This document shows, piece after piece, positions 26,330-35,155 of a stretch of DNA of 50,030 bases. The notes under the pieces were generated by a model that was given only the letters and a program-made list of their open reading frames with translations, did not search any database and was not told the DNA's origin. Each line of letters opens with the position of its first letter. Position 1 is the first letter of the stretch. A program made the position numbers and the translations under genes. Source of the stretch: Candidatus Omnitrophota bacterium (GTDB taxonomy: Bacteria; Hinthialibacterota; Hinthialibacteria; OLB16); contig JACKFH010000029.1 in NCBI GenBank assembly GCA_020632575.1, forward strand, positions 1 to 50,030, in the 5' to 3' direction.

Positions 26330-29300
26330 TGTCCTTCCTTGTCCTCAGGCTCGGGGATGGTCTCCAAATCCACCGCGTTTTGCGCCGGATAAAAGAAGGG
26401 CGCGTTGGTGAAGTTCGGGGTCACATTGTTCGCATCCGCTCGAGTGCTTCCAAACGCGAAGATGCCGCCGAATTTGTCTAGGGTATAAAAGCCATCCCCC
26501 TCCAGGCAGAAGACGAGATCGGTGAAGATGGATGCCGCGTCGATGCCATACGTTTCGGCGTCCCCCTCATCCACCTCGGTGGCGGGATCGTCGAACCCGG
26601 TCACAATGTAAGGCAGTCCCACATTGAAAATCGGGGTGGAATCCTCCGGCGAAATTCGGTTGTTCGCGAAGTAGACCGGATTCTCCGGTTCGTTCACCGG
26701 AACGGGGTGGATGCCCCCCCATCCATCAAAAACGATCACGCCTTGTTGGGTCGGGTGCAACTCGATATCGCGAGCGATGTCGAGTCCCTCGAAGAAGGGG
26801 CTCATGTAAATCCCGGGATCGAGCAATCGTTTCGGATCGTTGGCGTCGGTTCCGGAATAGGTCCCTGGCGGAACCGCGCCGCCATCGGCGGCGAGCTGGT
26901 GGAAGCCGCCCTGAGAGTCGAGGACGATGAAGCCATCCGGAACGTTCCCCTCCCCGGTGTGAATCACGACAAATCCCACGGCGCGTAGGGTCGCTCCGCC
27001 CGGGTTGGGCAGGTCGGGCGGCCTTGATTCGGGAGGTATCGGAACATCGAAACCGAGCATGGCCGGGAGTTCCTGGTTCGGCAATTGGGGGTCGGTGAGC
27101 GGAGGCTTGGCCGTACCTGCCCGATAAATTCCTCCGAAGTCAGTCAGAACATAGAAACCCTGGCTATCGGCGGACATTTCGAGATCGACCGCGCGGCCCA
27201 TCGGAAACTCCGGAGTGGGAGTGAAGAAGAATTGTTGCGGAATGACCACCGGGAATTGGACGAAATGGGCCACGCCTTGCGAGTCGAGCACCACGAGGTC
27301 GTTGCCGCCATTTGGGGTTCTCTCGAAACCGGGCGGTCGAGCGTGCTCCATATCGCGGGCGATCGGGGAACCGAAGAAGAGAGGTCCGGATATCGGAATC
27401 GGATTACCGAGGGTGTGTCGTCCTCCCAGGATGTCCAGAAGATACAGCCCATCCGTGCAGAGGCGTCGGGTGTTGGTCGGGGTGGGCGTCTGAGTCGGAG
27501 TGAAGGTATCGGTCGGGGTGTTAGTCGGGGTGAAGGTCGCGGTGGACGTGCTGGTGAAAGTGGCGGTCGGAGTGTCGGTTGGAGTTTCCGTGAAAGTCGG
27601 AGTCTCGGTTGCCGTGCTAGTGGAAGTGGCGGTCGGTGTCGGCGTTTCGGTGAATGTCGGAGTGCTCGTGTTCGTCGCCGTGTTGGTCGGGGTCGCGGTC
27701 GGAGTGAATGTTTGCGTTGGCGTGTCGGTCGGGGTGAAGGTGGGTGTAAAAGTGTTGGTCGGAACCATCGTGTTCGTCGGAGTGAAGGTGCTTGTGGGAG
27801 TGAAAGTGAAGGTCTCAGTCGGTGTGTTCGTTGGGGTGTTGGTAAAGGTCGGCGTGGGGGTGACCAGACCGGTGGTGACTTGAATGACATTGTTTTGATG
27901 ATTCGGATCGCGAACGAGCGATTCGGTGAAAGCGATGTTCTCGAGGTCCTCGATAGCGGTCACATCGACCACAACGCCAAGGTAGGCGATCAACACCTGT
28001 CCGGCGGGAAGAACGGCGGCTTGGCATTCAACCGATCCCGGATAGATTTGACAGGACCCGAGGTTGGAGGTCGCGGAGACCACCATAACCCCACCCGGGA
28101 GTAGATCCACCAAACGGACGCCGGTCGCGTCGGAGGGACCGTAGTTGGTCGATTTCAATTCGTAGGTCTGCATCTGTCCGGGTTGGATCGGATCGATTTG
28201 ATCGGTTTTTAACACCTCGAGATCCGCCATCGCCCGAACCAAAGTCGTTTCCGGCTCGGAGTTGTTGTCCAAGAGAGTCTCATCGTCGCTTACAGTGACA
28301 GTGGCGTGGGCGATGACTGTCCCGGTCACACTGGGAGAGACAAAAGCCTCCACTGTCAGAGTCGCCTTGGAAATAAGCCGATTGTTGAGTATCCCGCCGA
28401 GAGTCCCAACATTGCAGGAGACCGAAGTCAGCGTCGGAGTGCAGACCCCCATGGTCGAGGTGGCGGAAACGAGAGTTAAGCCATCCGGTAAAACAAAGTC
28501 CAGGATCACATCCGAGGCGTCATCCAAACCCTGGTTACACGCGATGACTTGGTAAGTCTGAGTGGTTCCCGCCACAATCGGGTCATAGATGTCGAATACA
28601 TCGACGCTCATGTCGATGAATTCGCAGAGGGGAACGACGGTTCGGACCATGTTGTTGGTGGTGTCTCCCTCCATCGAGGAGGTGGAGACCGAGGTGTCCA
28701 ACACGAGTTCCATGGTGGCGCTCATGGGGACATCGATTGTCATGGTCACGCAAGCGACATCCCCTCCCGGCATGGTTCCGAGCGAGCAGTTGACAAAGGT
28801 TCCGAAGGGAGTGCATCCGCTGCCGTGAGTTGTCGACTCGATGCTTCCCGCGGAGATGATCGATCCGGCTGGGAGAAAATCCTGAAGAGTCACATTCAGA
28901 GCGTCCGCCTGGCCGAGGTTCCTCACCTTCACCACATAGGTCAGGTTGTCTCCGACAAGTCCGCATTCGGGGATGGTGGTCACCTCGACCGCCATGTCCG
29001 CGGCGGTGAGGGGTGTCATAATGGTGGTGGCGACCGTGTTGTTGCTCGGATCCAACTCGCCGACAAGCAGAGCGGTGGCCTCAACCGTCGACTGGAACTG
29101 AAAGGGTTCCACGGCCGATGGCGCCACTCGCATTTCGAAGGTGGCGTACTCGACTCCTCCATCCGGCAACTGGCCCAGGTCGCAAGTGACCGTGTTTCCG
29201 ACGATGGTGTAGGTCCCTTTGCTTGTGGTCACCTGCTTAAGAATCGCGTTGCTGGATCCAGGGAGAGTGGTGGTTAGTTCGGTGTTCGAGGCGAATGGCC

Positions 29301-29526
29301 CGTTGTTGGTCACCGTCACCACATAAACAAGCGGCCCTCCCGCGACGGGGGGGTTCGGATCGGCGGTGGCGGACACCTCGAGATCGGTGAAATCGAGAAT
29401 CGACGGGAGCAAGGCATGACCCGCCCCTTGAAAGGTGAAAATCGCGAAAAGCCCGACGATTCCCGATAAGGCCCATTTCGGGCAACGGATAGCGAACCGA
29501 TTGCCTCTTGCAATTTCCTTGAGCAT
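26326..29526 (-). CDS. Large surface protein: four DUF11 domains, Thr-Pro linker, six-repeat propeller
   Basis: 1066 residues. A signal/TM segment (WALSGIVGLFAIFTFQGAGH) lies at about 17-37. Four DUF11 repeats start near 47, 176, 303 and 432 (DLEVSATADPNPPVAGG; DMAVEVTTIPECGLVGD; DMSVDVFDIYDPIVAGT; DLEVLKTDQIDPIQPGQ). A Thr-Pro linker fills about 552-686 (FTPTNTPTDT-like units). The C-terminal domain has six evenly repeated strands: LYLLDILGGRHTLG, LVVLDSQGVAHFV, FYVLTDFGGIYRAG, FIVLDSQGGFHQL, VIVFDGWGGIHPV and FYTLDKFGGIFAFG, which I read as a six-bladed propeller. The start has GGGGGAGG upstream. It is a probable adhesin or surface-layer component coupled to the DUF1080 gene. Confidence 0.88.
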   Translation of the reverse strand: MLKEIARGNRFAIRCPKWALSGIVGLFAIFTFQGAGHALLPSILDFTDLEVSATADPNPPVAGGPLVYVVTVTNNGPFASNTELTTTLPGSSNAILKQVTTSKGTYTIVGNTVTCDLGQLPDGGVEYATFEMRVAPSAVEPFQFQSTVEATALLVGELDPSNNTVATTIMTPLTAADMAVEVTTIPECGLVGDNLTYVVKVRNLGQADALNVTLQDFLPAGSIISAGSIESTTHGSGCTPFGTFVNCSLGTMPGGDVACVTMTIDVPMSATMELVLDTSVSTSSMEGDTTNNMVRTVVPLCEFIDMSVDVFDIYDPIVAGTTQTYQVIACNQGLDDASDVILDFVLPDGLTLVSATSTMGVCTPTLTSVSCNVGTLGGILNNRLISKATLTVEAFVSPSVTGTVIAHATVTVSDDETLLDNNSEPETTLVRAMADLEVLKTDQIDPIQPGQMQTYELKSTNYGPSDATGVRLVDLLPGGVMVVSATSNLGSCQIYPGSVECQAAVLPAGQVLIAYLGVVVDVTAIEDLENIAFTESLVRDPNHQNNVIQVTTGLVTPTPTFTNTPTNTPTETFTFTPTSTFTPTNTMVPTNTFTPTFTPTDTPTQTFTPTATPTNTATNTSTPTFTETPTPTATSTSTATETPTFTETPTDTPTATFTSTSTATFTPTNTPTDTFTPTQTPTPTNTRRLCTDGLYLLDILGGRHTLGNPIPISGPLFFGSPIARDMEHARPPGFERTPNGGNDLVVLDSQGVAHFVQFPVVIPQQFFFTPTPEFPMGRAVDLEMSADSQGFYVLTDFGGIYRAGTAKPPLTDPQLPNQELPAMLGFDVPIPPESRPPDLPNPGGATLRAVGFVVIHTGEGNVPDGFIVLDSQGGFHQLAADGGAVPPGTYSGTDANDPKRLLDPGIYMSPFFEGLDIARDIELHPTQQGVIVFDGWGGIHPVPVNEPENPVYFANNRISPEDSTPIFNVGLPYIVTGFDDPATEVDEGDAETYGIDAASIFTDLVFCLEGDGFYTLDKFGGIFAFGSTRADANNVTPNFTNAPFFYPAQNAVDLETIPEPEDKEGQ
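27470..27865. repeat. Degenerate tandem repeat encoding the Thr-Pro linker
   Basis: About 400 bases built from degenerate 6-, 12- and 18-base units with GTCGG/GTTGG steps on the plus strand; the minus strand reads Thr-Pro-Thr-x. Such arrays slip easily in replication, so the linker length may vary between strains. The opposite strand has a valine/glycine-rich open frame that is only a shadow. Confidence 0.85.
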
Positions 29527-29847
29527 ACATCCTCCCCCAGAAAGACGATTCGCCTCGATGCGTTTCCAAATGGAGCGCAGGGAAAAGATTTAGCACGAAT
29601 CGCGCGGGAAATCTATTCAGATTCGATCGAAATCCTGAAATTTCCCCTCTGGTTGCGAGCATTCGGACAACCCTGGTTGCGCCTGTCCCCTATCGTTGCT
29701 TCGGATCGTCAAGATTGATATCGTAGACCCCGAGACAGGTGGACAGTGTGACAATCTCGGTCCAATAGGGAAGAAGTCGTTCCATTTATCGCGGAGTTTT
29801 CTCGAACGGACCCGGCGGGCGGGGGATGACAGGAAGGAGAAACACCT
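29527..29847. other. Divergent intergenic region
   Basis: 321 bases between the DUF11 gene (minus) and glgA (plus). No gene, repeat or clear hairpin was seen. It should hold both promoters. Confidence 0.5.
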
Positions 29848-31308
29848 TTGCGAATACTCATGGCAAGCGCGGAAGCCTCGCCCTTCGCGAAAACGGGGGG
29901 ATTGGCGGATGTTACGAGTTCCCTCTCCAAGGCATTGGACAAACGGGGGCATGAGGTCGCCCTGATCCTTCCGAAATACTTGATGGTCGATCGGGGGGGA
30001 ATCAAGACCGAACCCATCGATCTCCCGCTTTTGACCCCGATTTCCGGCCAGGAGCGCACTGGGTGGATCCATCGAGCCGTGCTGCCGGGATCGAATTGTC
30101 AGGTCTACCTCGTCACCAACGATCACTACTACAACCGAAACGGGCTTTACGGGGAAAACGGGAGAGACTACCCGGACAATCTCGAGCGGTTCGTGTTCTT
30201 TTGCCGGGCCGTGCTGGAACTCATGCGGTCCGATGAGTTTGTTCCCGACATTCTGCATTGTCATGACTGGCAGGCCGCGCTCCTACCGGCTTATTTGCGT
30301 TCCGATTTCGATTCGATTCTGAAAGTCGCGGGCGGTGTGAGGTCGGTCTTCACGACCCACAATATCGCCTTCCAGGGATTCTTCCCCAGGGATCAGTTCG
30401 AGACCACCGGTCTTTCCTGGAACCTCTTCACACCCGATGGGGTCGAATACTATGGCGATTTGAACTTGATGAAATCGGGTCTCGTTTACTCCGACGCCGT
30501 CACCACGGTGAGCGAGCGATACGCGGCGGAGATCATGACTCCGGAATACGGTTGCGGGTTGGAGAGTGTCGTGGCCTCGGTCCGGGACCGTCTCCACGGC
30601 ATTTTGAACGGCGTCGATTACGATCTGTGGAACCCGGAAACGGATTCCCTGATCCCCGCCAACTATTCGCGGGACAATCTTTCCGGGAAAGCCCAATGCA
30701 AGGCGGCGCTTCAGAAGGAACTCGATCTGCCGACGAATCCCGAGATACCCTTGCTCGGTTCCATCGGCCGGTTTGACCGTCAGAAGGGATTGGATCTGAT
30801 CGCGGAGATTCTCGAGGATCTGCTCCTCCGAGGCGAGGTGCAATTCGTGATCCTGGGTTCCGGCGATCCCGAAATCGAACGCCAATTCCAGAGACTTCAA
30901 GAACGTTTCCCCGATAGTCTGCGGGTCAGGATCGGGCTCGACGAGGCTCTCGCGCACGGCATCCAGGCGGGAGTCGACATGTTTCTGATGCCATCGAGGT
31001 TCGAGCCCTGTGGATTGGCGCAGCTGTATAGTCTTAAGTATGGGACCGTTCCCATCGTTCGAATGACCGGGGGGCTGGCCGATACGATTCGGGATTTCAA
31101 CGAAGCTCAGAAAGACGGATACGGTTTCGTTTTCAATAAAGCCGAGGGGAAGGAACTGCTGCACGCGGTGGAGCGGGCCATTTCGGTGTACCGCGATAAG
31201 ACGGCGTGGGAGGCTCTGATGAAACGGGGCATGGCCTGCGATTTTTCCTGGGACGCCTCGGCGAAAAGGTACGAGAGATTGTACCGAACACTGTTAGGAG
31301 AGGAGTGA
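29848..31308 (+). CDS. glgA: Glycogen synthase (ADP-glucose type)
   Basis: 486 residues, a GT5 family glucosyltransferase extending alpha-1,4-glucan from ADP-glucose. The start is TTG with AAGGAG upstream; the conserved N-terminus 'RILMASAEASPFAKTGGLAD' (K-x-G-G-L motif) begins at once. Other signs: 'DILHCHDWQAALLPAYL', 'FTTHNIAFQGFF', 'VTTVSERYAAEI', 'HGILNGVDYDLWNP', 'SIGRFDRQKGLDLI' and the C-terminal 'LMPSRFEPCGLAQLYSLKYG' with 'IVRMTGGLADT'. glgC starts 2 bases after its stop, so the two form an operon for glycogen storage. Confidence 0.97.
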   Translation: MRILMASAEASPFAKTGGLADVTSSLSKALDKRGHEVALILPKYLMVDRGGIKTEPIDLPLLTPISGQERTGWIHRAVLPGSNCQVYLVTNDHYYNRNGLYGENGRDYPDNLERFVFFCRAVLELMRSDEFVPDILHCHDWQAALLPAYLRSDFDSILKVAGGVRSVFTTHNIAFQGFFPRDQFETTGLSWNLFTPDGVEYYGDLNLMKSGLVYSDAVTTVSERYAAEIMTPEYGCGLESVVASVRDRLHGILNGVDYDLWNPETDSLIPANYSRDNLSGKAQCKAALQKELDLPTNPEIPLLGSIGRFDRQKGLDLIAEILEDLLLRGEVQFVILGSGDPEIERQFQRLQERFPDSLRVRIGLDEALAHGIQAGVDMFLMPSRFEPCGLAQLYSLKYGTVPIVRMTGGLADTIRDFNEAQKDGYGFVFNKAEGKELLHAVERAISVYRDKTAWEALMKRGMACDFSWDASAKRYERLYRTLLGEE

Positions 31309-31310
31309 CC

Positions 31311-32591
31311 ATGGCTCTCGATCTGAACCAAACCCTGGTGATGGTTCTCGCGGGCGGGCGCGGCAGCCGGCTGGAACCCCTGACAAGCATCCGCGCGAAA
31401 CCGGCGGTCACATTCGGAGGCAAGTACCGGATCATCGATTTTGTGTTAAGCAACCTGGTCAACTCGGGGCTTTTCAAGATCAAGATTCTGACCCAGTTCA
31501 AATCGAACTCCCTAAACAAGCATCTCCACGACGCCTGGCACATGAATCGAGCGTACGGGCAGTATGTCGACCCGGTGCCGGCTCAGATGGCGACCGGCGA
31601 ACGGTGGTATCAAGGGACCGCCGACGCGATCTATCAGAATTTGAACCTCGTCTATGACGAGGACCCGGTTCGGCTCGCGGTCTTCGGGGGGGATCATATC
31701 TACAAGATGGATGTCCGGGAGAAGTTGGCCTACCACTGCGAAAAAGAATCGGATGTGACCATCTCGGCGATCCCCGTGCCGATCGATCAGGCCACTTCGT
31801 TCGGGGTGATCGAGGTGGACGAGGATTGGAGAATCATCGGGTGGGAGGAGAAACCCGCCAACCCGAAACCGATCCCGGGGAACCCCGAAATGGCGCTCGC
31901 CTCGATGGGAAACTATGTTTTCGAGACCGAACCTTTGGTCAAGATGATCGTCGAGGACCACCATAATCCGAAAAGTTCGCATGATTTCGGGAAGGACATC
32001 ATCCCCAAGATCATCGATACGCATAAGGTTTTCGCCTACGATTTTTCATCCAACCATGTGCCCGGACAGCCGGATCGCGAAAAGGGTTACTGGCGGGATG
32101 TCGGAACCATCGCGGCTTTTTACGAGGCGAACATGGACCTGCGCAGCGTTTCGCCGGTGTTCGACCTGTACAATCCGGAGTGGCATATCCGGACCGCCAA
32201 TTTTCACAACCCGCCGGCCAAGTTTGTGTTCGACCAGGAGTGGGAGATGCGACGAGGCACCGCCTACGATTCGCTCATCTCGGATGGTTGCATCATCTCG
32301 GGGGGTGTGGTCCGTAACAGCATCCTTTCGCCGGGGGTCTTTGTTCATAGTTATAGCGAGATTCACGATTCCATTGTGATGCACGATGTGGAGATCGGCC
32401 GAGGCGCCAAGATCCGTCGGGCAATCATCGACAAGTACGCGAAAATCCCGGATGGAGAGACCATTGGGTTCGACCTCGAGAAAGACCGGGAGAATTATTT
32501 TGTGACGGAAGAGGGAATTGTGGTGATCGCGAAGGTGGCCCCCGAGGATCGCTGGCACGATCCGTCTTATTCCCATTCTTTCCAGGAATAA
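31311..32591 (+). CDS. glgC: Glucose-1-phosphate adenylyltransferase
   Basis: 426 residues, usual length. It makes ADP-glucose for glgA. The nucleotide-binding start is 'VLAGGRGSRLEPLTSIRAKP' and continues 'AVTFGGKYRIIDFVLSNLVN'. Also visible: 'WYQGTADAIYQN', 'VFGGDHIYKMD', 'SFGVIEVDE', 'GWEEKPANPKPIPG', 'YWRDVGTIAAFYEANMDL', and a C-terminal left-handed beta-helix (SDGCIISGGVVRNSILSPGV). The ATG at 31311 has GGAGAGGAG before it; the longer upstream frame is spurious. Allosteric control by glycolytic intermediates is typical of the family. Confidence 0.97.
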   Translation: MALDLNQTLVMVLAGGRGSRLEPLTSIRAKPAVTFGGKYRIIDFVLSNLVNSGLFKIKILTQFKSNSLNKHLHDAWHMNRAYGQYVDPVPAQMATGERWYQGTADAIYQNLNLVYDEDPVRLAVFGGDHIYKMDVREKLAYHCEKESDVTISAIPVPIDQATSFGVIEVDEDWRIIGWEEKPANPKPIPGNPEMALASMGNYVFETEPLVKMIVEDHHNPKSSHDFGKDIIPKIIDTHKVFAYDFSSNHVPGQPDREKGYWRDVGTIAAFYEANMDLRSVSPVFDLYNPEWHIRTANFHNPPAKFVFDQEWEMRRGTAYDSLISDGCIISGGVVRNSILSPGVFVHSYSEIHDSIVMHDVEIGRGAKIRRAIIDKYAKIPDGETIGFDLEKDRENYFVTEEGIVVIAKVAPEDRWHDPSYSHSFQE

Positions 32592-32758
32592 AACCGGCCA
32601 AAATCGCGGCGATTGACACCCTCGGCCAACTCCACAAGAATGAGAAATGGAAGTGGTGGAAGCGACCGTCCGACGGAACCCTCCGTGTCGCCTGTGCGAA
32701 TCTTCAATCGATGCACCCTCCCCCGAACCACGATACGCGAAAGGAATAGATTGGGTGA

Positions 32759-33931
32759 ATGAGTTCTTCTCAGCCGATTGCCGCTAGACTGGGTGTCGAT
32801 CGCCTCGAGGCGCCGATCACTGTGGGAACTCTGCACCGGGTCTATTTTGGTAGCGACTTCCTTTCCGCGGAGAATGTCACACTTTCGAATCTGATCGAGC
32901 CCAAACCGGACGGACCGACCCGAGCCCTTTTCGTTCTGGACCAATCGCTTTCCACCTGCTGGCCCGATTTGGAGGAACGGATAAGGGAGTATCAGGCCGC
33001 CCACGCCGATCGCTTCACCTTGACCAAGATTTTGGAACTACCGGGTGGAGAGGCCTCCAAAAACAGCTCGCGGGCTTATGAAGCATTGTTGCAAGCGATC
33101 AACGATGAGGGGATCTGCCGTCAATCGTATGTGGTCGCGATGGGGGGAGGGGCGCTGCTCGATGTCGCGGGCTACGCCGCCTCGACTTCTCATCGGGGGG
33201 TTCGACTCATCCGGTTTCCGACCACCACCCTTTCCCAAGGCGATTCCGGGATCGGAGTCAAGAACGGGATCAACAAGTTCGGGAAGAAGAATTTTCTTGG
33301 GGCTTTCGATGTTCCCATCGCCGTCTTAAATGACGAGAAATATCTGACCACCCTCTCGGATCGAGATTGGCGCGCGGGTTTCAGCGAGGCGGTGAAGGTG
33401 GCGCTGATTAAGGATGGACCCTTTTATGACGAGGTAGAAAAAATCGCCGGTCGTGTCATGGAACGCGATCACGATCTTTTGATGCCGATCGTCCACCGCT
33501 CGGCGGAACTTCACTTTCGACATATTGTCGAGGGGGGCGACCCTTTCGAACGCACGGTGGCGCGCCCTCTCGATTTCGGTCATTGGTCGGCGCACAAAAT
33601 CGAACAAATGAGCGACTTCTCTGTCCTCCATGGGGAGGCGGTCGCGACCGGCGTCGCCTTGGACACTCTGTATTCGGCCACAGCCGGACATCTCGGGATG
33701 GACTCGGCGATTCGGGCCTGCCAATGCTTGAAGGACATGGGATTCTCCCTCCACCACCCGGTCATGGACCGCCACGAGGATCTGTTCGAGGGGATCGAGG
33801 AGTTCCGTCAACACCTCGGCGGCGAGCTCGCGGTAACCCTGCTGAAAGGCATTGGCGAGGGGTTCACTTGCCACGAAATCGATCTCTCGAAAATGGAAGA
33901 GGCGCTGGAGCGACTCAAAGATTTTTCGTAG
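32759..33931 (+). CDS. EboD-type 3-dehydroquinate synthase-like sugar-phosphate cyclase
   Basis: 390 residues, longer than AroB. Features: 'LPGGEASKNS', the NAD-binding 'YVVAMGGGALLDVAGYAAST', 'RFPTTTLSQGDSGIGVKNGI', 'NKFGKKNFLGAFDVP', 'DRDWRAGFSEAVKVALIKD' (metal Glu), 'RPLDFGHWSAHKIEQMS' (metal His) and 'LHGEAVATGVALD' (metal His). The 'GVKNGINKFGKKNFLG' and 'DFGHWSAHK' forms recall the cyclase of ebo (eustigmatophyte/bacterial operon) clusters rather than canonical AroB. It should cyclise a heptulosonate- or sedoheptulose-like phosphate; the true substrate is unknown. No other ebo gene is beside it. The start follows GGGTGA; AAGGA lies further up. Confidence 0.85.
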   Translation: MSSSQPIAARLGVDRLEAPITVGTLHRVYFGSDFLSAENVTLSNLIEPKPDGPTRALFVLDQSLSTCWPDLEERIREYQAAHADRFTLTKILELPGGEASKNSSRAYEALLQAINDEGICRQSYVVAMGGGALLDVAGYAASTSHRGVRLIRFPTTTLSQGDSGIGVKNGINKFGKKNFLGAFDVPIAVLNDEKYLTTLSDRDWRAGFSEAVKVALIKDGPFYDEVEKIAGRVMERDHDLLMPIVHRSAELHFRHIVEGGDPFERTVARPLDFGHWSAHKIEQMSDFSVLHGEAVATGVALDTLYSATAGHLGMDSAIRACQCLKDMGFSLHHPVMDRHEDLFEGIEEFRQHLGGELAVTLLKGIGEGFTCHEIDLSKMEEALERLKDFS

Positions 33932-33983
33932 CCTCCACACCGGCCCTCCCCCAGAGGCCATTGATCCCAACCATGGATCCAAC

Positions 33984-35099
33984 ATGAAGAAGAAAGCAAT
34001 CTTCCTTGCCCTTACCCTTCTCTTGATTGTCGCTGGGTTCTTCGTTTTCCACGACGACGGGCGACCCGATGATTTGCCGAGACGGTATCGAATTGAGGCG
34101 CTTTGGATCGACGAGGGGAAGGTCCCTTTTTCCCCGACCAGGATCAATAACTCGGGCGCCATTATCGGGATGAGCGAGAAATCCGCGTACCTGAGGAAAC
34201 CCTCTGGGGATTGGATCTCCCTCGGCTCGGTCATGCCTGTTGGTCTCAACGATCAGGGACAGATCGACGCCGTCCACAACGACCCGAACAATCCGACCGG
34301 TAATTACGCTGTTCGGTTCCAAACCTCGAATGGCCTGGTGTTAGAAGCCACTCAGACTAATTTCTCCCCGGTCGCCACCAGCGAAGACGGTGATGCAGTG
34401 GGGAGACCCAACTCCCTTATTGGATGTTCGATCTGGGACGCGACAGGTGACCTGATCGACCTAACCGCCTCGGTCGAACCCAAATTCACTTTGTCCGCGA
34501 TCAACGCGGATGGAACCGCAGTGGGGACCTCGCATCACGCACCGCCTCGTATGGTCCTGTGGAGCAATGGAAAAGCGGTCAAAGAAGTTGAGATACACAC
34601 ACACCTTTCCCCGATCGTCACAGGCATAAATTCGAATGGGCGGGTGGTTGGGGGTTGGCTGGAAAAAGGCAGCATCATTCCTTTCATCTGGAGTCGCGAG
34701 GATGGCTTCCATCAACCAACCGATCAAACGCATCTCGTTTCAAAGTCCTACTTTCCCACTTCGATCAATGATCGCGATCAGATCGTGGGTTATGTCCCTG
34801 GAGAGCCCTACCTCAACTCGATCGGTGATTGGATCTTCATGAAATTGAGGGATAAGGGAAATTTCAACCTAGTGCGGTCGCTCGGGAGTCGGTGGCCCAC
34901 GAGGTATTCAACGGCTTTATTGTGGGAGCGCGGCCAATATTACAATCTGGATTGGTTCATCTCCGACAATTCGAATTTTGACCGAATCATTGTCGCCACC
35001 GACATCAACAACCGGGGGCAAATCATTGGAGTCGGCGAGATCGATGGGGAAAAGGTCGGATTCTTGATGACTCCGGAGGAGGATTCGAGGGAGGATTGA
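33984..35099 (+). CDS. Membrane-anchored HAF-repeat protein
   Basis: 371 residues. The N-terminal anchor or signal is MKKKAIFLALTLLLIVAGFF. The rest carries at least six HAF-type repeats, with the pattern I-N-x-x-G-x-h-h-G: 'INNSGAIIGMSE', 'LNDQGQID', 'INADGTAVGTS', 'INSNGRVVGGW', 'INDRDQIVGYV' and 'INNRGQIIGVGE', likely a beta-propeller outside the cytoplasm. The start at 33984 is chosen because it opens the signal segment; upstream codons belong to the cyclase frame region. No good ribosome site. Function unknown; HAF-repeat proteins are usually extracellular. Confidence 0.8.
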   Translation: MKKKAIFLALTLLLIVAGFFVFHDDGRPDDLPRRYRIEALWIDEGKVPFSPTRINNSGAIIGMSEKSAYLRKPSGDWISLGSVMPVGLNDQGQIDAVHNDPNNPTGNYAVRFQTSNGLVLEATQTNFSPVATSEDGDAVGRPNSLIGCSIWDATGDLIDLTASVEPKFTLSAINADGTAVGTSHHAPPRMVLWSNGKAVKEVEIHTHLSPIVTGINSNGRVVGGWLEKGSIIPFIWSREDGFHQPTDQTHLVSKSYFPTSINDRDQIVGYVPGEPYLNSIGDWIFMKLRDKGNFNLVRSLGSRWPTRYSTALLWERGQYYNLDWFISDNSNFDRIIVATDINNRGQIIGVGEIDGEKVGFLMTPEEDSRED

Positions 35100-35155
35100 A
35101 AGCGAATGGGCAATGGCTACCATCTCCGTAGGTTTTTAAACAAAGGAACTCGACC

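Noticed and set aside
27470..27865. Possible CRISPR array
   Set aside because: The units are contiguous, degenerate and coding; there are no unique spacers of constant length.
27500..27883. A Val/Gly-rich 127-codon plus-strand frame
   Set aside because: It is only the complement of the Thr-Pro linker repeat.
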